The position numbers were made by a program, and so were the translations under genes. Shown in pieces: positions 45,206-57,926 of a DNA stretch of 64,000 nt. This DNA is from Pseudorhodobacter turbinis (lineage in GTDB: Bacteria; Pseudomonadota; Alphaproteobacteria; Rhodobacterales; Rhodobacteraceae). The notes below the pieces were generated by a model. The model made no database searches, was not told the DNA's origin, and worked only from the letters and a program-made list of their open reading frames with translations. Where the stretch lies: assembly GCF_005234135.1 (NCBI RefSeq), contig NZ_CP039965.1:868001-932000 (forward strand). Direction: 5' to 3'. The number at the start of each line of letters is the position of its first letter. The stretch's first letter is position 1.

Positions 45206-45337
45206 ATGTCCGATGTGTATATCTGTGACTATATCCGCACGCCAATTGACCGTTTCGGTGGCAGCCTCGCGTCGGTACGCGCCGATGATCTGGGGGCGAT
45301 CCCGATCAAGGCGCTGATGACGCGCAACACAAGGGTT
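45206..45337 (+). pseudogene. pcaF: 3-oxoadipyl-CoA thiolase, 5-prime fragment cut by IS6
   Basis: Encodes MSDVYICDYIRTPIDRFGG and RADDLGAIPIKALMTRN, the very start of PcaF-type thiolases, then runs into the IS6 end at 45338. No later part of the thiolase is found to the right of the IS, so the rest was deleted or moved. Confidence 0.88.
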
Positions 45338-46137
45338 GGCGTTGTCAGACAAATCCGAACCAGCCTCAGCTATGGCGGAGGCTCTCCCTATTACGCCGCG
45401 CAAAGGCCGCGCCACTCGTTCAGAGCAGCGGCGCGGTTGGTCTTGAAAGTGTCCCGAGAATAGAGGTGACGTTGCTGGTTGAAATGATTGTAGACGGAGG
45501 CGTGAACCGAGACAAACTTCTGCAGACCTCGCATGCCCCGAAATCCAAGCATCGCCCGCTCTTGTCGTCGGAAGGGCAAGTGTGAATTCTCAGCGCGGTT
45601 GTTTATCCAGCGGCCAGTTTCCTGCCTTTCAACACCACCCGTCTCTTTCAGCGCGGCACCGTATGAGCGGAGCTTATCAGTGACGAAAATCTCAGGCTGG
45701 CCATGTTTACGCATTGCTTTTCTGATGAATTTCAGCGCCGCCTTCTTGTCACGACGCTTGGTAACATAGCTTTCCAGAACCTCGCCCTCGTGATCCACGG
45801 CCCGCCAAAGATAGTGCTGCTTGCCGTTGATCTTAACGAAGACCTCGTCCAGATGCCACTGCCAGCGGCTCGATTTCAGCTTCTTGATTTCCGCCGCGAA
45901 CATCGGGCCAAACCGAAGCCACCAATATCGGACGGTTTCGTGGCAAACGTCGATGCCCCGCTCGTGGAGCAGATCTTCGACGTTGCGAAGCGACAGTGGA
46001 AACCGGACATACATCATCACCGCAAGGCTGATGATCTCGGGGCTGGTCTTGAAGTATCGAAAAGGCGAGCGCTTGGTCATGCAGAAAGCCTACGCATCCA
46101 CCCTGCCCCGCTCAAGCCAATTTCTTCTGACAGCGCC
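45338..46137 (-). mobile_element. IS6-family (IS26-like) element
   Basis: 800 bp with inverted ends GGCGTTGTCAGA (45338) and TCTGACAGCGCC (ending 46137). The flanking 8 bp differ (CAAGGGTT versus CATGCGCC), so the insertion was followed by a deletion, a typical IS26-like adjacent-deletion outcome. Confidence 0.85.
45391..46080 (-). CDS. IS6-family transposase
   Basis: 229 residues: MTKRSPFRYFKTSPEIISLAVMMYVRFPLSLRNVEDLLHERGI, then DDE residues in WHLDEVFVKING, FVTDKLRSYG and NNRAENSHLPFRRQERAM. Intact. A different IS6 subgroup from the copies at 10375 and 18469. Confidence 0.93.
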   Translation of the reverse strand: MTKRSPFRYFKTSPEIISLAVMMYVRFPLSLRNVEDLLHERGIDVCHETVRYWWLRFGPMFAAEIKKLKSSRWQWHLDEVFVKINGKQHYLWRAVDHEGEVLESYVTKRRDKKAALKFIRKAMRKHGQPEIFVTDKLRSYGAALKETGGVERQETGRWINNRAENSHLPFRRQERAMLGFRGMRGLQKFVSVHASVYNHFNQQRHLYSRDTFKTNRAAALNEWRGLCAA

Positions 46138-46291
46138 CATGCGCCTGCTTTCAGAAGAGGTCGATCGCGACATGGCCTTTTTGGGGGTAACCACGCCAAA
46201 CGGAATTCGTGACCATAGACAGGAACCATAACGGCACACGTTGTAACCAAAAAATGCAGGGGTTACCTGTAGGCCATCAGAAAATAGGAAA

Positions 46292-47554
46292 ATGAAAATG
46301 ATCGAAGACCAAACAGGCCTGCTAGATGAAATCCGCAGCCGCTTTGCCCATGTCGCGACCTGCCCGGTGCAAGGGGATCGCATCTTTTTCGAGAACGGCG
46401 GCGGGTCATTGACCCTGAGTTCGGTTGTGGAAACCTCGGTAAGAATGGCAGCAATTCCTGATAACCAAGGCCGTGACAATCCGGCATCCAAAGAGCTGAT
46501 GCGCCAGATAGCAGCTGCCAAGGCCAAGGCGCATGCTTTCTTCAATGCCAAAAGCGGGCAGGTTTTTGTGGGCGAAAGCGGCACCGAGCTGCTGTTCCGC
46601 CTGCTTTCCGTGGCCTGTTTGGGCGCCGAGAAACCCGGCGTGGTGCTGGGCAGCACGTTGGAACATCCTGCCTCCCGCTCAGCCGCTGTGCGTTGGGCGG
46701 GCATTGCGGGGCTGAAAGAGGTTGTCGTCGCGCATAATGACGCAACCGGCACCGTTACGGCCGATGACTACCTTTCCGCCATAACCCCCGATGTGAAAGT
46801 GGCCACGATTATCCACACGTCCCCCGTCACCGGCATGGGTGTTGATATTGCCGCAATCGCGCAGGCCATCCGCAAAGTGGCACCAGATTGCTTCATCATC
46901 GTCGATGGCATCCAACATGCGGCCCACGGCGGGATTGACGTCGATGCGGCGGATATCGACGGATATGTCATCTCTCCCTACAAAGTGTTTTCGAGGCATG
47001 GCTATGGCCTTGCCTGGATTTCTGACCGACTGGCCGCGTTACCGCACAATGCGTTGATCGGCGGACCAGAACAGAACTGGGAAATGGGCACTCGTGACAC
47101 CGGATCCTACGCCACATTTTCGGATGTCGTGGATTATTTCGACTGGCTGGGCAGCCGCTTCACCGACAGCAGCGACTTGCGCATCAAGATTGAGGCCGCA
47201 GGGCGGGCAATGAAGGCCCATGAGGCCTCTCTCATCGACGCGATGATGCACGGGACCGGCAACCAGAAAGGGTTGGCCGAACTGGACGGGGTTTCTGTTA
47301 TCGGCGGCCACAAGAACTCTGCGCGTGAAGGGCTTGTGTGTTTGGCCGTCGCGGGGATGGATTCTGTTGAGGTCGTGAAGCGATTGAATGATCAGGGGAT
47401 CCGCACCCATGTTCGCAAGGCAGACCACTACTCCGGCAATATCTTGCGCCCGCTGGGGATGGAGTCAGCTGTTCGCGTCTCCTTGGCCCATTACAATAGC
47501 CGCGAAGAGGTTGCCCGCTTTCTGGCGGTAATGCGCGGCATTGCCGAAGGCTAG
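46292..47554 (+). CDS. class V aminotransferase / cysteine-desulfurase-like PLP enzyme
   Basis: 420 residues, possibly from the second ATG at 46298. Fold-type I motifs: FFENGGGSLTLSSVVE, FVGESGTELLFRLLSV, LEHPASRSAAVRW, IIVDGIQHAAHGGIDVD (cofactor Asp/His) and ISPYKVFSRHGYG with the Schiff-base lysine. An active-site cysteine loop typical of NifS/IscS is not evident, so another substrate (amine, kynurenine-like or isopenicillin-epimerase-like) is likely. It lies outside the catabolic operon, after the IS6 deletion joint. Confidence 0.78.
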   Translation: MKMIEDQTGLLDEIRSRFAHVATCPVQGDRIFFENGGGSLTLSSVVETSVRMAAIPDNQGRDNPASKELMRQIAAAKAKAHAFFNAKSGQVFVGESGTELLFRLLSVACLGAEKPGVVLGSTLEHPASRSAAVRWAGIAGLKEVVVAHNDATGTVTADDYLSAITPDVKVATIIHTSPVTGMGVDIAAIAQAIRKVAPDCFIIVDGIQHAAHGGIDVDAADIDGYVISPYKVFSRHGYGLAWISDRLAALPHNALIGGPEQNWEMGTRDTGSYATFSDVVDYFDWLGSRFTDSSDLRIKIEAAGRAMKAHEASLIDAMMHGTGNQKGLAELDGVSVIGGHKNSAREGLVCLAVAGMDSVEVVKRLNDQGIRTHVRKADHYSGNILRPLGMESAVRVSLAHYNSREEVARFLAVMRGIAEG

Positions 47555-47663
47555 CGCCTAATACCCTGCAAGGTGGCTCTGCGGTACGAATCTGAATACA
47601 CCGCAGAGCGCCGGAGCGGGTCGACGGCCCAGCTTCAGGTAGTGCAATTGAGTCAAATAAAAG

Positions 47664-47680
47664 TGGAGCCCGGAGACGGA
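47664..47680 (+). repeat. near-copy of the tRNA-Phe 3-prime end (candidate att site)
   Basis: TGGAGCCCGGAGACGGA matches the plus-strand reading of the tRNA-Phe 3-prime end at 49171-49187 (TGGTGCCCGGAGACGGA) at 16 of 17 bases, in the same orientation. The two copies bracket a 1.5-kb segment with an AlpA-type excisionase gene and gene remnants. Confidence 0.45.
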
Positions 47681-47777
47681 GGTTGTGTTCCTCCTACAGG
47701 CACCGCATCAGCTGGTAGCTCCGGGAGTGTCATGAACTCTGTGTATCTGGTCCGGCCCATGCGGGTTTCAGATACGG

Positions 47778-48255
47778 TCACGCATTGAAGCGTTCATCGA
47801 ACATGATAGCGAATTGATTGCGGGCGGCAAACCATTCTCGGACATTTCTGCCGTCCTTTTCAAAATTGCGGATGGCTAAGTATATCAGCTTTGTGGCTGC
47901 ATCGTCCGTCGGGAACGAGCCCCGTGTCTTGATGGATTTGCGGATGACGCGGTTCAGGCTTTCGATGGCGTTCGTGGTGTAGATGATCTTTCGGATTGCG
48001 GGATCAAAGGCGAAGAATGGGATCACCTCTTGCCAAGCTCGACGCCAGGCCGGGGCGATGGACGCATATTTCCCTGCCCATTTTTGCTCAAACGCATCGA
48101 GTTGTGCAGCGGCCTGATCGGCGGTTGCGGCCCCGTAAATCGCGCGCAGATCGACTGCGACGGCCTTGCGGTCTTTCCAGGCGCAGAAGTTCAGGGAATG
48201 ACGCACCAGATGCACGATGCAGGTCTGGACAGCGGCTTCCGGGAAGGCTGCTGTG
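47778..48255 (-). pseudogene. IS256-family transposase, C-terminal fragment
   Basis: Encodes TAAFPEAAVQTCIVHLVRHSLNFCAWKDRKAVAVDLRAIY through YTTNAIESLNRVIRKSIKTRGSFPTDDAATKLIYLAIRN, the conserved mutator-type C terminus. Similarity stops at about 48255, where unrelated plus-strand coding sequence begins, so the N-terminal two thirds are lost. Confidence 0.88.
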
Positions 48256-48458
48256 ATGACCCAGCGTACCTGATGCGCCTCGCGCTTGACCAAGCCGTTG
48301 GTGCGACGGCGGCGAAAGCGATTACAGATATCTTCGGAACACCAGCAACCGAGAACGAACGCGGTTGGCTTGATGAGCTTCGCGATGCGTCGGACAACAG
48401 CGATCCACGTCTGACAGGACGCTCGCGTGCTGTGCTGAGAGGGATCTCCAACAAATGA
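48256..48458 (+). pseudogene. C-terminal fragment of an unknown gene
   Basis: The plus-strand frame continues out of the IS256 junction as AYLMRLALDQAVGATAAKAI, FGTPATENERGWLDELRDASDNSDPRLTGRSRAVLRGISNK and stop. Helical, charged and coherent. It overlaps the next small gene by ATGA, indicating a genuine former operon. Not recognised. Confidence 0.4.
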
Positions 48459-48625
48459 GCGAACCAATCTTCACTTTGCCAACAGCCCCAGCTGGACCGT
48501 GGGATCAGCTAACCGAGAACGAGAAGGCATGGATTGAGTTCATCAGGGTCATCAGCTGCGGCAGTGATCCACAGGTCACACCAGCGCGGGTGAAGGCGCT
48601 CAGGGAGCTTCTCGACGCGGGATGA
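48455..48625 (+). CDS. small unknown protein (56 aa)
   Basis: MSEPIFTLPTAPAGPWDQL and TENEKAWIEFIRVISCG, then PQVTPARVKALRELLDAG. It starts in an ATGA overlap with the preceding gene fragment and has plausible codon use. Acidic/helical, no membrane helix. Probably a cargo gene of the decayed element beside tRNA-Phe. Function unknown. Confidence 0.5.
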   Translation: MSEPIFTLPTAPAGPWDQLTENEKAWIEFIRVISCGSDPQVTPARVKALRELLDAG

Positions 48626-48687
48626 GGCGTTTAGCAGTGGAAAGTCAGCCGTTCCCCTTGGCTGGTCTCGCACCCGAGAGCTAACGG

Positions 48688-48930
48688 CTAATGGGCTTGC
48701 TCCGAAGAAAACAAGAAGTTTGCATTCGTCGCGAAGCAGGTCCGTAAAGTGCTGTCATGCTCGATTATGTCTTTCAATCGCCACCGCGTGCACCCTGGGC
48801 CAACTTTAACCGCACGAGGAAAATCTCCGGCACGCTTCCAACGCCAGATCGTGGCGGGTGATACTCGATATCGCTCTGCGACCTCTTCCACAGTCAAATA
48901 GATGTCGTCTGTTGCGAAGTGTTTCGTCAT
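48688..48930 (-). CDS. AlpA/excisionase-type helix-turn-helix protein
   Basis: 80 residues: DDIYLTVEEVAERYRVSPATIWRWKRAGDFPRAVKVGPGCTRWRLKDIIEHD is the MerR-like winged helix of AlpA/Xis proteins. These control integrase genes or act as excision directionality factors of elements integrated at tRNA genes. It lies 241 bp from tRNA-Phe, and no integrase remains in the window. Confidence 0.85.
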   Translation of the reverse strand: MTKHFATDDIYLTVEEVAERYRVSPATIWRWKRAGDFPRAVKVGPGCTRWRLKDIIEHDSTLRTCFATNANFLFSSEQAH

Positions 48931-49170
48931 CTCTTATCCTCGGCTTACTTCTACATTGGGGTTACATTCCTACTATAGACAGGTTCCGCAAAATCCGCCG
49001 TTGGGATTTTTGTTTTTTGACAACGAATCTTTCGTCACGGACGCGCGCACCCTCAGCCACAAACCAAAGCTGCATTTGCGTAAAGTAGTCCAGAGGTAGT
49101 CCAGAAACAACAAGACCAACGACATGCAAAAATGCATGTAAGGAAAACTTAATTACTTCAATAGGATAAA

Positions 49171-49246
49171 TGGTGCCCGGAGACGGATTTGAACCGCCGA
49201 CACGCGGATTTTCAATCCGCTGCTCTACCAACTGAGCTATCCGGGC
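49171..49246 (-). tRNA. tRNA-Phe (GAA)
   Basis: The minus strand folds as GCCCGGA acceptor, D arm GCTCAGTTGGTAGAGC, anticodon stem GGATT/AATCC with loop containing GAA, T arm GGCGGTTCAAATCCGTC, acceptor TCCGGGC, A and encoded CCA (49171-49173). A typical integration site for mobile elements. Confidence 0.95.
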
Positions 49247-49321
49247 ACGTATCGGGGTATTAGGCCAGCACGCGGGGGCTGTCCAGAGGGTTTAATCAAA
49301 AAAACGCATGGACTCCGTAAT

Positions 49322-49498
49322 TTACTGAAGTGGTAGGGTTTGGTCAGGCACATCGTCATCCTCATCCTGTGCCGTGATGGCCGCAGGAATCGCGTAAGAG
49401 CCGTTGAGCCACTTGCCAAGGTCAATATCGGCGCAGCGGCGGGAACAAAACGGCTTGTACTTGGGGTCGGTGTCACGGGCGCAAATAGGGCAGCTCAT
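49322..49498 (-). CDS. yacG: DNA gyrase inhibitor YacG (zinc-binding)
   Basis: 58 residues: [38 protein letters not shown], then an acidic tail. The two CxxC-type pairs (CPIC and FCSRRC) bind zinc. In E. coli YacG blocks GyrB. It overlaps the RNase gene end by 4 bp (ATGA), as often seen downstream of maf and RNase E/G in alphaproteobacteria. Confidence 0.9.
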   Translation of the reverse strand: MSCPICARDTDPKYKPFCSRRCADIDLGKWLNGSYAIPAAITAQDEDDDVPDQTLPLQ

Positions 49499-50529
49499 GC
49501 AAGCACCTCAGCCAGCGCCAAACGGTCACGTTTGCGGACCAATTCGTATAGCCCCAGCGTGGTCCAACCGACCAGACTGGTCTCTGCCGCGCTGCCCTTG
49601 AACGCCGCGCGCAGTACTTGGTCAAGCACTGCACGGTCACGCTTGGGCATCGGGGCGAAATCAATCACGATCTGGCCACCCAGCCCGCGCAGGCGCAGCT
49701 GTCGCGGCAGTTCACGAGCCGCGGCGATATTGGCCTTTAGCCCCGCCGCAGGGGTCGTATCGCCACCCGTGTTCACATCGACCGCCAGCAAAGCGCGGGT
49801 CGGCTCTATCATCATATGGCCCGATTCCTGCAGCTCCACACGAGGGGAGAGCAGATCATCGATCATTTCCAGCACGCCATAATCGGCGAAACCACCTGTC
49901 AGCACTTCATCCGGTGCCGGATCAGCCCAGTCGCGCCATGCCGTCTCCTGCGCGCCCGCACCTTCGACCAACAGTTCAGGGCCGCCATTGATATCGGCCA
50001 GAACCGCCTCGGCAAGCTGGCGCATACCTGCGATATCTTCGGCGATATCCTGTGCATCCATACCTTCGCAGGCCGACCGCAAAATAAGCCCGAGGCCCTC
50101 GTCTGCGCCCTTCATCCCTGCATCCGCAAGGGTTTCCAGCTCTGCGCGGGTATCCTCATCCCTGATGCGGCGGGAAATATTGCGGCCCGGCGCGCCCGGC
50201 GTCACAATCGCATAGCGGCTTTTGAACAAAAGGCGTGTGGTCACGGGCACGGCCTTGCCGCCCTCGGCAGGGCCAGTCACTTGCACCAACAGCCTCGCAC
50301 CGGGCGCAATGCCTGCGGTTTGACGCAAAAACCCAGAGCCTTCGGGAAGTTTCACAAACACCCCACCTTGGCCCTTCATCGGCCGGTCGGCAACGGCGCG
50401 GTAGATGGCACCCGGCAGGGCAGCATCCGTTTCTGGATCAACCAGAAAGTCTTGCAGCTGGCCATCGACCAGCAAAGCGGCGGCAGGACGGCCCTGCACC
50501 TCGTCCATAATAACGATGCGGCCCTTCAT
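49495..50529 (-). CDS. rng: ribonuclease E/G-family protein
   Basis: 344 residues from ATG at 50529 ([23 protein letters not shown]), overlapping the maf stop by ATGA. It contains the catalytic DNase-I-like core: [50 protein letters not shown] with the metal-binding Asp pair. Shorter than RNase G (about 490), with no clear S1 domain or zinc link, so it is a compact family member. Its role in RNA processing is inferred from the family. Confidence 0.82.
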   Translation of the reverse strand: MKGRIVIMDEVQGRPAAALLVDGQLQDFLVDPETDAALPGAIYRAVADRPMKGQGGVFVKLPEGSGFLRQTAGIAPGARLLVQVTGPAEGGKAVPVTTRLLFKSRYAIVTPGAPGRNISRRIRDEDTRAELETLADAGMKGADEGLGLILRSACEGMDAQDIAEDIAGMRQLAEAVLADINGGPELLVEGAGAQETAWRDWADPAPDEVLTGGFADYGVLEMIDDLLSPRVELQESGHMMIEPTRALLAVDVNTGGDTTPAAGLKANIAAARELPRQLRLRGLGGQIVIDFAPMPKRDRAVLDQVLRAAFKGSAAETSLVGWTTLGLYELVRKRDRLALAEVLA

Positions 50530-51104
50530 GGCTGCCCCTTCCAAATTGGATAGCCCGCCGTGACAAGCATCGCGGCAGTTTCGGCCACTGGTAGCCCCAT
50601 GATTGCGGTATACGATCCGGATATCCAAGGAATAAATGCCCCCGCAAGCCCCTGGATACCATACCCCCCGGCCTTGCCCTGCCAATCATTGCTGGCAAGA
50701 TAGCTGTTAATCTCGGCATCCGACAGACGCTTCATCTTGACGGCCGAAACCACCTCTCGGGTCCAGATTTGATCACCGCGCCGCACGGCCACAGCGGTGA
50801 TAACGCTGTGGCGACGACCACCAAGGGCGATCAGAAAGGCCGCAGCCTCACCCGCGTCAACGGGCTTGCCCATGATCCGGCGACCAAGAGCCACCGTGGT
50901 ATCGGCGCAAAGTGCGATGTCATCGGCCCCGACCTGAACGGCTTGCACTTTTTCACGGGCAATCCGCGCGCAATAGAGGCGCGGTAACTCGCCCTTCAAC
51001 GGGGTTTCATCAATATCGGGCGGCAAAACAGAATCCGGCACCACACCGATCTGCGCCAGTAATTCACGCCGACGCGGGCTGGCAGAGCCGAGAATCAGAC
51101 GCAT
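50526..51104 (-). CDS. maf: Maf-type nucleoside triphosphate pyrophosphatase
   Basis: 192 residues: [16 protein letters not shown] (substrate loop), [16 protein letters not shown] with the catalytic Asp, [10 protein letters not shown] and [31 protein letters not shown]. It hydrolyses non-canonical or dTTP/UTP-type nucleotides as housecleaning. Co-transcribed with infA (3-bp gap) and the RNase gene. Confidence 0.94.
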   Translation of the reverse strand: MRLILGSASPRRRELLAQIGVVPDSVLPPDIDETPLKGELPRLYCARIAREKVQAVQVGADDIALCADTTVALGRRIMGKPVDAGEAAAFLIALGGRRHSVITAVAVRRGDQIWTREVVSAVKMKRLSDAEINSYLASNDWQGKAGGYGIQGLAGAFIPWISGSYTAIMGLPVAETAAMLVTAGYPIWKGQP

Positions 51105-51107
51105 GGA

Positions 51108-51326
51108 TTATTTGAAACGATAGTTGATACGGCCTTTTGACAGGTCATAGGGCGTCATTTCGACCTGAACCTTATCGCCAGCAAGCACGCGGATACGGTT
51201 TTTACGCATCTTGCCCGCCATTGTTGCGATCAGCTCGTGGCCGTTCTCAAGTTCGACCTTGAATGTCGCATTGGGCAAGAGTTCCTTTACGACACCGGGG
51301 AATTCAAGAATATCTTCTTTGGCCAT
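51108..51326 (-). CDS. infA: translation initiation factor IF-1
   Basis: 72 residues from ATG at 51326: [19 protein letters not shown] and [19 protein letters not shown], then the OB-fold end [23 protein letters not shown]. Binds the A site of the 30S subunit. First of the infA-maf-RNase-yacG unit, a standard alphaproteobacterial order. Confidence 0.97.
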   Translation of the reverse strand: MAKEDILEFPGVVKELLPNATFKVELENGHELIATMAGKMRKNRIRVLAGDKVQVEMTPYDLSKGRINYRFK

Positions 51327-51456
51327 GGTCACTCCAATAAGTTTGAGCCCGCAAAAATGCAGGCTTTTGCGAGCATATGCGCCCAAAAGGCTCGATTTTC
51401 AAGGGAAAAAGCATGGGCAGGACTGCAATGCGCCCCCCTGCCCGCTTGATTTCGCC

Positions 51457-53232
51457 TCATTCTTTCGGAATCACGCGCAGATGAAGCTCGCGCAATTGTT
51501 CGTTCAGCGGTTCGGATGGGGCATCCATCAGCAGGTCCTCGGCGCGCTGGTTCATCGGGAACATGATCACCTCGCGGATGTTGGCCTCTTCGGCCAGCAA
51601 CATCACGATGCGGTCAATCCCTGCGGCACAGCCACCGTGGGGCGGGGCGCCGTATTTGAACGCCTTGACCATACCACCAAAGCGTTTTTCAACCTCGGAA
51701 TTCGGATAGCCCGCGATTTCGAACGCTTTAAACATGATCTCTGGCTGGTGATTCCGGATCGCGCCCGAGATCAGCTCATAGCCGTTGCAGGCAAGGTCAT
51801 ACTGATAACCCAGCACATCCAGCGGATCGCCATCCAGCGCCTCCATCCCGCCCTGCGGCATCGAGAACGGGTTGTGGCTGAAGTCGATCTTGCCCTCGTC
51901 GTCTTTCTCATACATCGGGAAATCGACGATCCACGCAAAGCGGAATGTATCGGTTTCGGTCAGCTTCAACTCGTTGCCGATCTCGTTGCGGGCACGGCCA
52001 GCGACGGCTTCGAACTGTTCAGGCTTGCCGCCGAGGAAGAAGGCGGCGTCGCCCTCATTCAGGTCAAGCTGTTGGCGGATTGCCTCGGTACGTTCTGGGC
52101 CGATGTTTTTGGCCAAGGGACCAGCGGCCTCCATCTGGCCGTCTTCACCTTTGCGCCAGAAAATATAGCCCATGCCCGGCAGGCCTTGCTGTTGTGCAAA
52201 GGCGTTCATCCGGTCGCAGAACTTGCGGCTGCCGCCCGTTGGTGCGGGAATAGCGCGGATTTCAGTGTCTTCATTTTCCAGCAGCTTGGCAAAGATCGCA
52301 AAGCCGGAGCCGCGGAAATGCTCGGACACTTCTTGCATTTTGATCGGGTTGCGCAGGTCGGGTTTATCCGATCCGTACAATTTCAGCGCGTCCTTATAGG
52401 CGATCAACGGCCAGTCGGCATCGACTTTCTTTCCCTTACCGAACTCCTCAAAGATCCCCTGAACAACGGGTTGCACGGCGGCAAACACGTCCTCTTGGCG
52501 GACAAAAGACATCTCCATATCAAGCTGATAGAAGTCGGTGGGCGAGCGGTCTGCGCGCGGGTCCTCATCGCGGAAACAAGGCGCGATCTGGAAATATTTA
52601 TCGAAACCCGACACCATGATCAGCTGTTTGAACTGCTGCGGTGCCTGCGGCAGGGCATAGAATTTGCCGGGATGCAGGCGCGATGGCACCAAAAAGTCCC
52701 GCGCACCTTCGGGGCTGGACGCGGTGATGATCGGGGTTTGAAACTCGTTAAAGCCCAAGTCCCACATACGGTTGCGGATGGACCGCACAACGTTTGAGCG
52801 CAGCATCATATTGGCGTGCAGCTTTTCGCGGCGCAGGTCGAGGAAACGGTAGGTCAGGCGGGTCTCTTCGGGATAATCCACCTCACCGAAAACCGGCATC
52901 GGCAATTCATCCGACGCGCCCAGCACTTCCATCTCGCGGATATAAACCTCAATCTCGCCGGTGGGCAGCTTGGGGTTCACAAGGCTTGCATCGCGCGCCT
53001 TCACGGTGCCGTCGATGCGGATCACCCATTCGGCGCGCACTTTTTCCAAAGCAGCAAAGGCCGGGCTATCGCTGTCGGCCAGAATCTGCGTCACGCCGTA
53101 ATGATCGCGCAAATCGATGAACAAAACGCCGCCGTGATCTCGCACCCGATGCACCCAGCCTGACAGGCGAATATCCTGCCCGACATTGCTGGCGTTGAGT
53201 TGGGCGCAAGTGTGGCTGCGGTAGGCGTGCAT
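51457..53232 (-). CDS. aspS: aspartyl-tRNA synthetase
   Basis: 591 residues from the third of three successive ATGs (53232, [14 protein letters not shown]), which has the best spacing to AAGGGA. OB-fold anticodon domain, class II motif 2 ([19 protein letters not shown]), the bacterial GAD insertion, and motif 3 (GIDRIVMLL). The QFKQL signature of the bacterial type is present. Charges tRNA-Asp; some alphaproteobacterial forms also charge tRNA-Asn. Confidence 0.97.
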   Translation of the reverse strand: MHAYRSHTCAQLNASNVGQDIRLSGWVHRVRDHGGVLFIDLRDHYGVTQILADSDSPAFAALEKVRAEWVIRIDGTVKARDASLVNPKLPTGEIEVYIREMEVLGASDELPMPVFGEVDYPEETRLTYRFLDLRREKLHANMMLRSNVVRSIRNRMWDLGFNEFQTPIITASSPEGARDFLVPSRLHPGKFYALPQAPQQFKQLIMVSGFDKYFQIAPCFRDEDPRADRSPTDFYQLDMEMSFVRQEDVFAAVQPVVQGIFEEFGKGKKVDADWPLIAYKDALKLYGSDKPDLRNPIKMQEVSEHFRGSGFAIFAKLLENEDTEIRAIPAPTGGSRKFCDRMNAFAQQQGLPGMGYIFWRKGEDGQMEAAGPLAKNIGPERTEAIRQQLDLNEGDAAFFLGGKPEQFEAVAGRARNEIGNELKLTETDTFRFAWIVDFPMYEKDDEGKIDFSHNPFSMPQGGMEALDGDPLDVLGYQYDLACNGYELISGAIRNHQPEIMFKAFEIAGYPNSEVEKRFGGMVKAFKYGAPPHGGCAAGIDRIVMLLAEEANIREVIMFPMNQRAEDLLMDAPSEPLNEQLRELHLRVIPKE

Positions 53233-53403
53233 CATCATTCCCTTTCCAAGGGCTGGTTTTCCGGTTGACCGTGATACACATCGCGCGGGCGGTGAAGTCA
53301 AGCCCGCGTAACGTCAGAACGGCCCTCTGCGCCATTTCGGCCCTTGCACCCCCGCGCACGCTGGCTATAACCCCCGAAGTTTTGCGCAGTTTGGGGGCCG
53401 ATC

Positions 53404-56733
<3,330 letters not shown>

Positions 56734-56809
56734 GGCAAACGGCCCCGTCAGGTAGGATATCAAACACGCCTGACACAGGGCCTACGCCTTTCGCATTTTC
56801 CAAGCATCA

Positions 56810-56840
56810 GCAGCCTGCCCCTCAAGGGCGGGCTGCTTTT
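56810..56840 (+). terminator. intrinsic terminator after carB
   Basis: GCAGCCTGCCC pairs with GGGCGGGCTGC around CTCAA (one internal mismatch), followed by TTTT. Confidence 0.75.
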
Positions 56841-56854
56841 ACATCATCACGCCC

Positions 56855-57172
56855 TTAATAAACCTCACCCACCTCATACATGACCGGCTCAAACCGGCTG
56901 CACAGACCCGCAATGATGCGATTGCGTTCGCGCATCTCGGGGGTGCGCAGCATCGCCTGAAAATCTTCGCGACGCTGCCATTTGGAATAATTCGCGATCC
57001 GGGTCTGTGCATCATTCATATGTAGACCCGCCCCCAAAAAGCCGGGTTGGCGGCTAATGAACTCTGCATAGGCACAATTCAGGGCCTCCATCAGGTCTGC
57101 GGCGGTTCCGGGCGTCATTTCAAATGTGGTGATTACAGTTTGTCCGTCGAAATTTTTCTCAATCACTGGCAT
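56855..57172 (-). CDS. antibiotic biosynthesis monooxygenase (ABM)-domain protein
   Basis: 105 residues from ATG at 57172 (MPVIEKNFDGQTVITTFEMTP). ABM-type ferredoxin-like fold: QTVITTFEMTPGTAADLMEAL, SRQPGFLGAGLHMNDAQTRIANYSKWQRREDFQAML. The family includes heme-degrading enzymes and small oxygenases; no specific activity is assignable. Stands alone, convergent with carB. Confidence 0.82.
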   Translation of the reverse strand: MPVIEKNFDGQTVITTFEMTPGTAADLMEALNCAYAEFISRQPGFLGAGLHMNDAQTRIANYSKWQRREDFQAMLRTPEMRERNRIIAGLCSRFEPVMYEVGEVY

Positions 57173-57418
57173 GGTTTGGCCCTCCTCTCGGGCCATCATG
57201 GCACAAATCGCAATGCCGTATACCGGATTTTTACAAGCTAAAATGATCAATTTTCCCGAATCCCTTGCGTTAATAGGCGAACACCCCTATGTTCTTCATT
57301 GCAACGTTAACTCTGCCGACCATTGCCTTTCCGTCTTACGGCCACAGCAACTGGATTCTTAGCTGACGTGCCGCGCCGCCGCATAGTGTGGGTGGAACAA
57401 AAGACAGGAGATCTCACG

Positions 57419-57625
57419 ATGGCCAAAGGCACCGTGAAATGGTTCAACGAAACTAAAGGCTTCGGCTTTATTGCCCCCGAAGGCAGCAGCAAAGATGTGT
57501 TCGTACACATCTCGGCTTTGGAACGCGCTGGTTTGCGCACCTTGGCTGATGGCGCTGCTGTGACCTTCGATATCGAAGCAGGCCGTGACGGTCGCGAATC
57601 CGCGACTAACCTCACGCTGGATTAA
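57419..57625 (+). CDS. cold-shock protein (CspA family)
   Basis: 68 residues from ATG at 57419 (MAKGTVKWFNETKGFGFIAP), after GGAG. The RNP1 (KGFGFI) and RNP2 (DVFVHI) motifs of the single-stranded nucleic acid-binding OB fold are present. Probably an RNA chaperone. The leader before it, about 160 bp, might carry temperature regulation but no motif is proven. Confidence 0.95.
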   Translation: MAKGTVKWFNETKGFGFIAPEGSSKDVFVHISALERAGLRTLADGAAVTFDIEAGRDGRESATNLTLD

Positions 57626-57658
57626 TCTGCTTCTCCCGATTTATCGGGCGGAATTTAG

Positions 57659-57690
57659 AAGGGCGGGCAGTTTTGTCCGCCCTTTTTTTA
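57659..57690 (+). terminator. intrinsic terminator after the cold-shock gene
   Basis: AAGGGCGG and CCGCCCTT form the stem and TTTTTTT follows at about 57682-57689. Confidence 0.85.
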
Positions 57691-57926
57691 TGGATTCTGG
57701 GCGATGCGCCCCACTTTTCGGCCGCATTGCACCCCCAAAGGCGTGCATCGCGAATCACCCACGCCCTAAAGTTGAACCAGCACAACGACTGCCTGTACAG
57801 AAAAGCTTGGTCTGCACATTAATTCCACCATTTCTGACGACAGAAACCGGCCGCACCTCCGTAGAAAAAGAGGCTGCTAACAATCCCGGCAGCGTATGAG
57901 GCGCCAAACGGCCGGAGACGATTGCA
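57691..57926. other. intergenic region, 236 bp
   Basis: No gene recognised. It should hold the promoter of the following membrane-protein gene. Confidence 0.4.

Noticed and set aside
46141..46231. Short open end LLSEEVDRDMAFLGVTTPNGIRDHRQEP next to the IS6 element
   Set aside because: Could be a gene remnant at the deletion joint, but it is too short to assign and has no start.
47573..47788. 71-codon plus-strand frame before the IS256 fragment
   Set aside because: Contains hairpins (GTATCTG/CAGATAC) of the IS256 end region and no coding pattern.
51211..52797. 528-codon plus-strand open frame opposite aspS
   Set aside because: Antisense to a clearly conserved synthetase, no family pattern; same reasoning applies to the frames opposite secF (26683-27621), gdhA (59562-60695) and carB.
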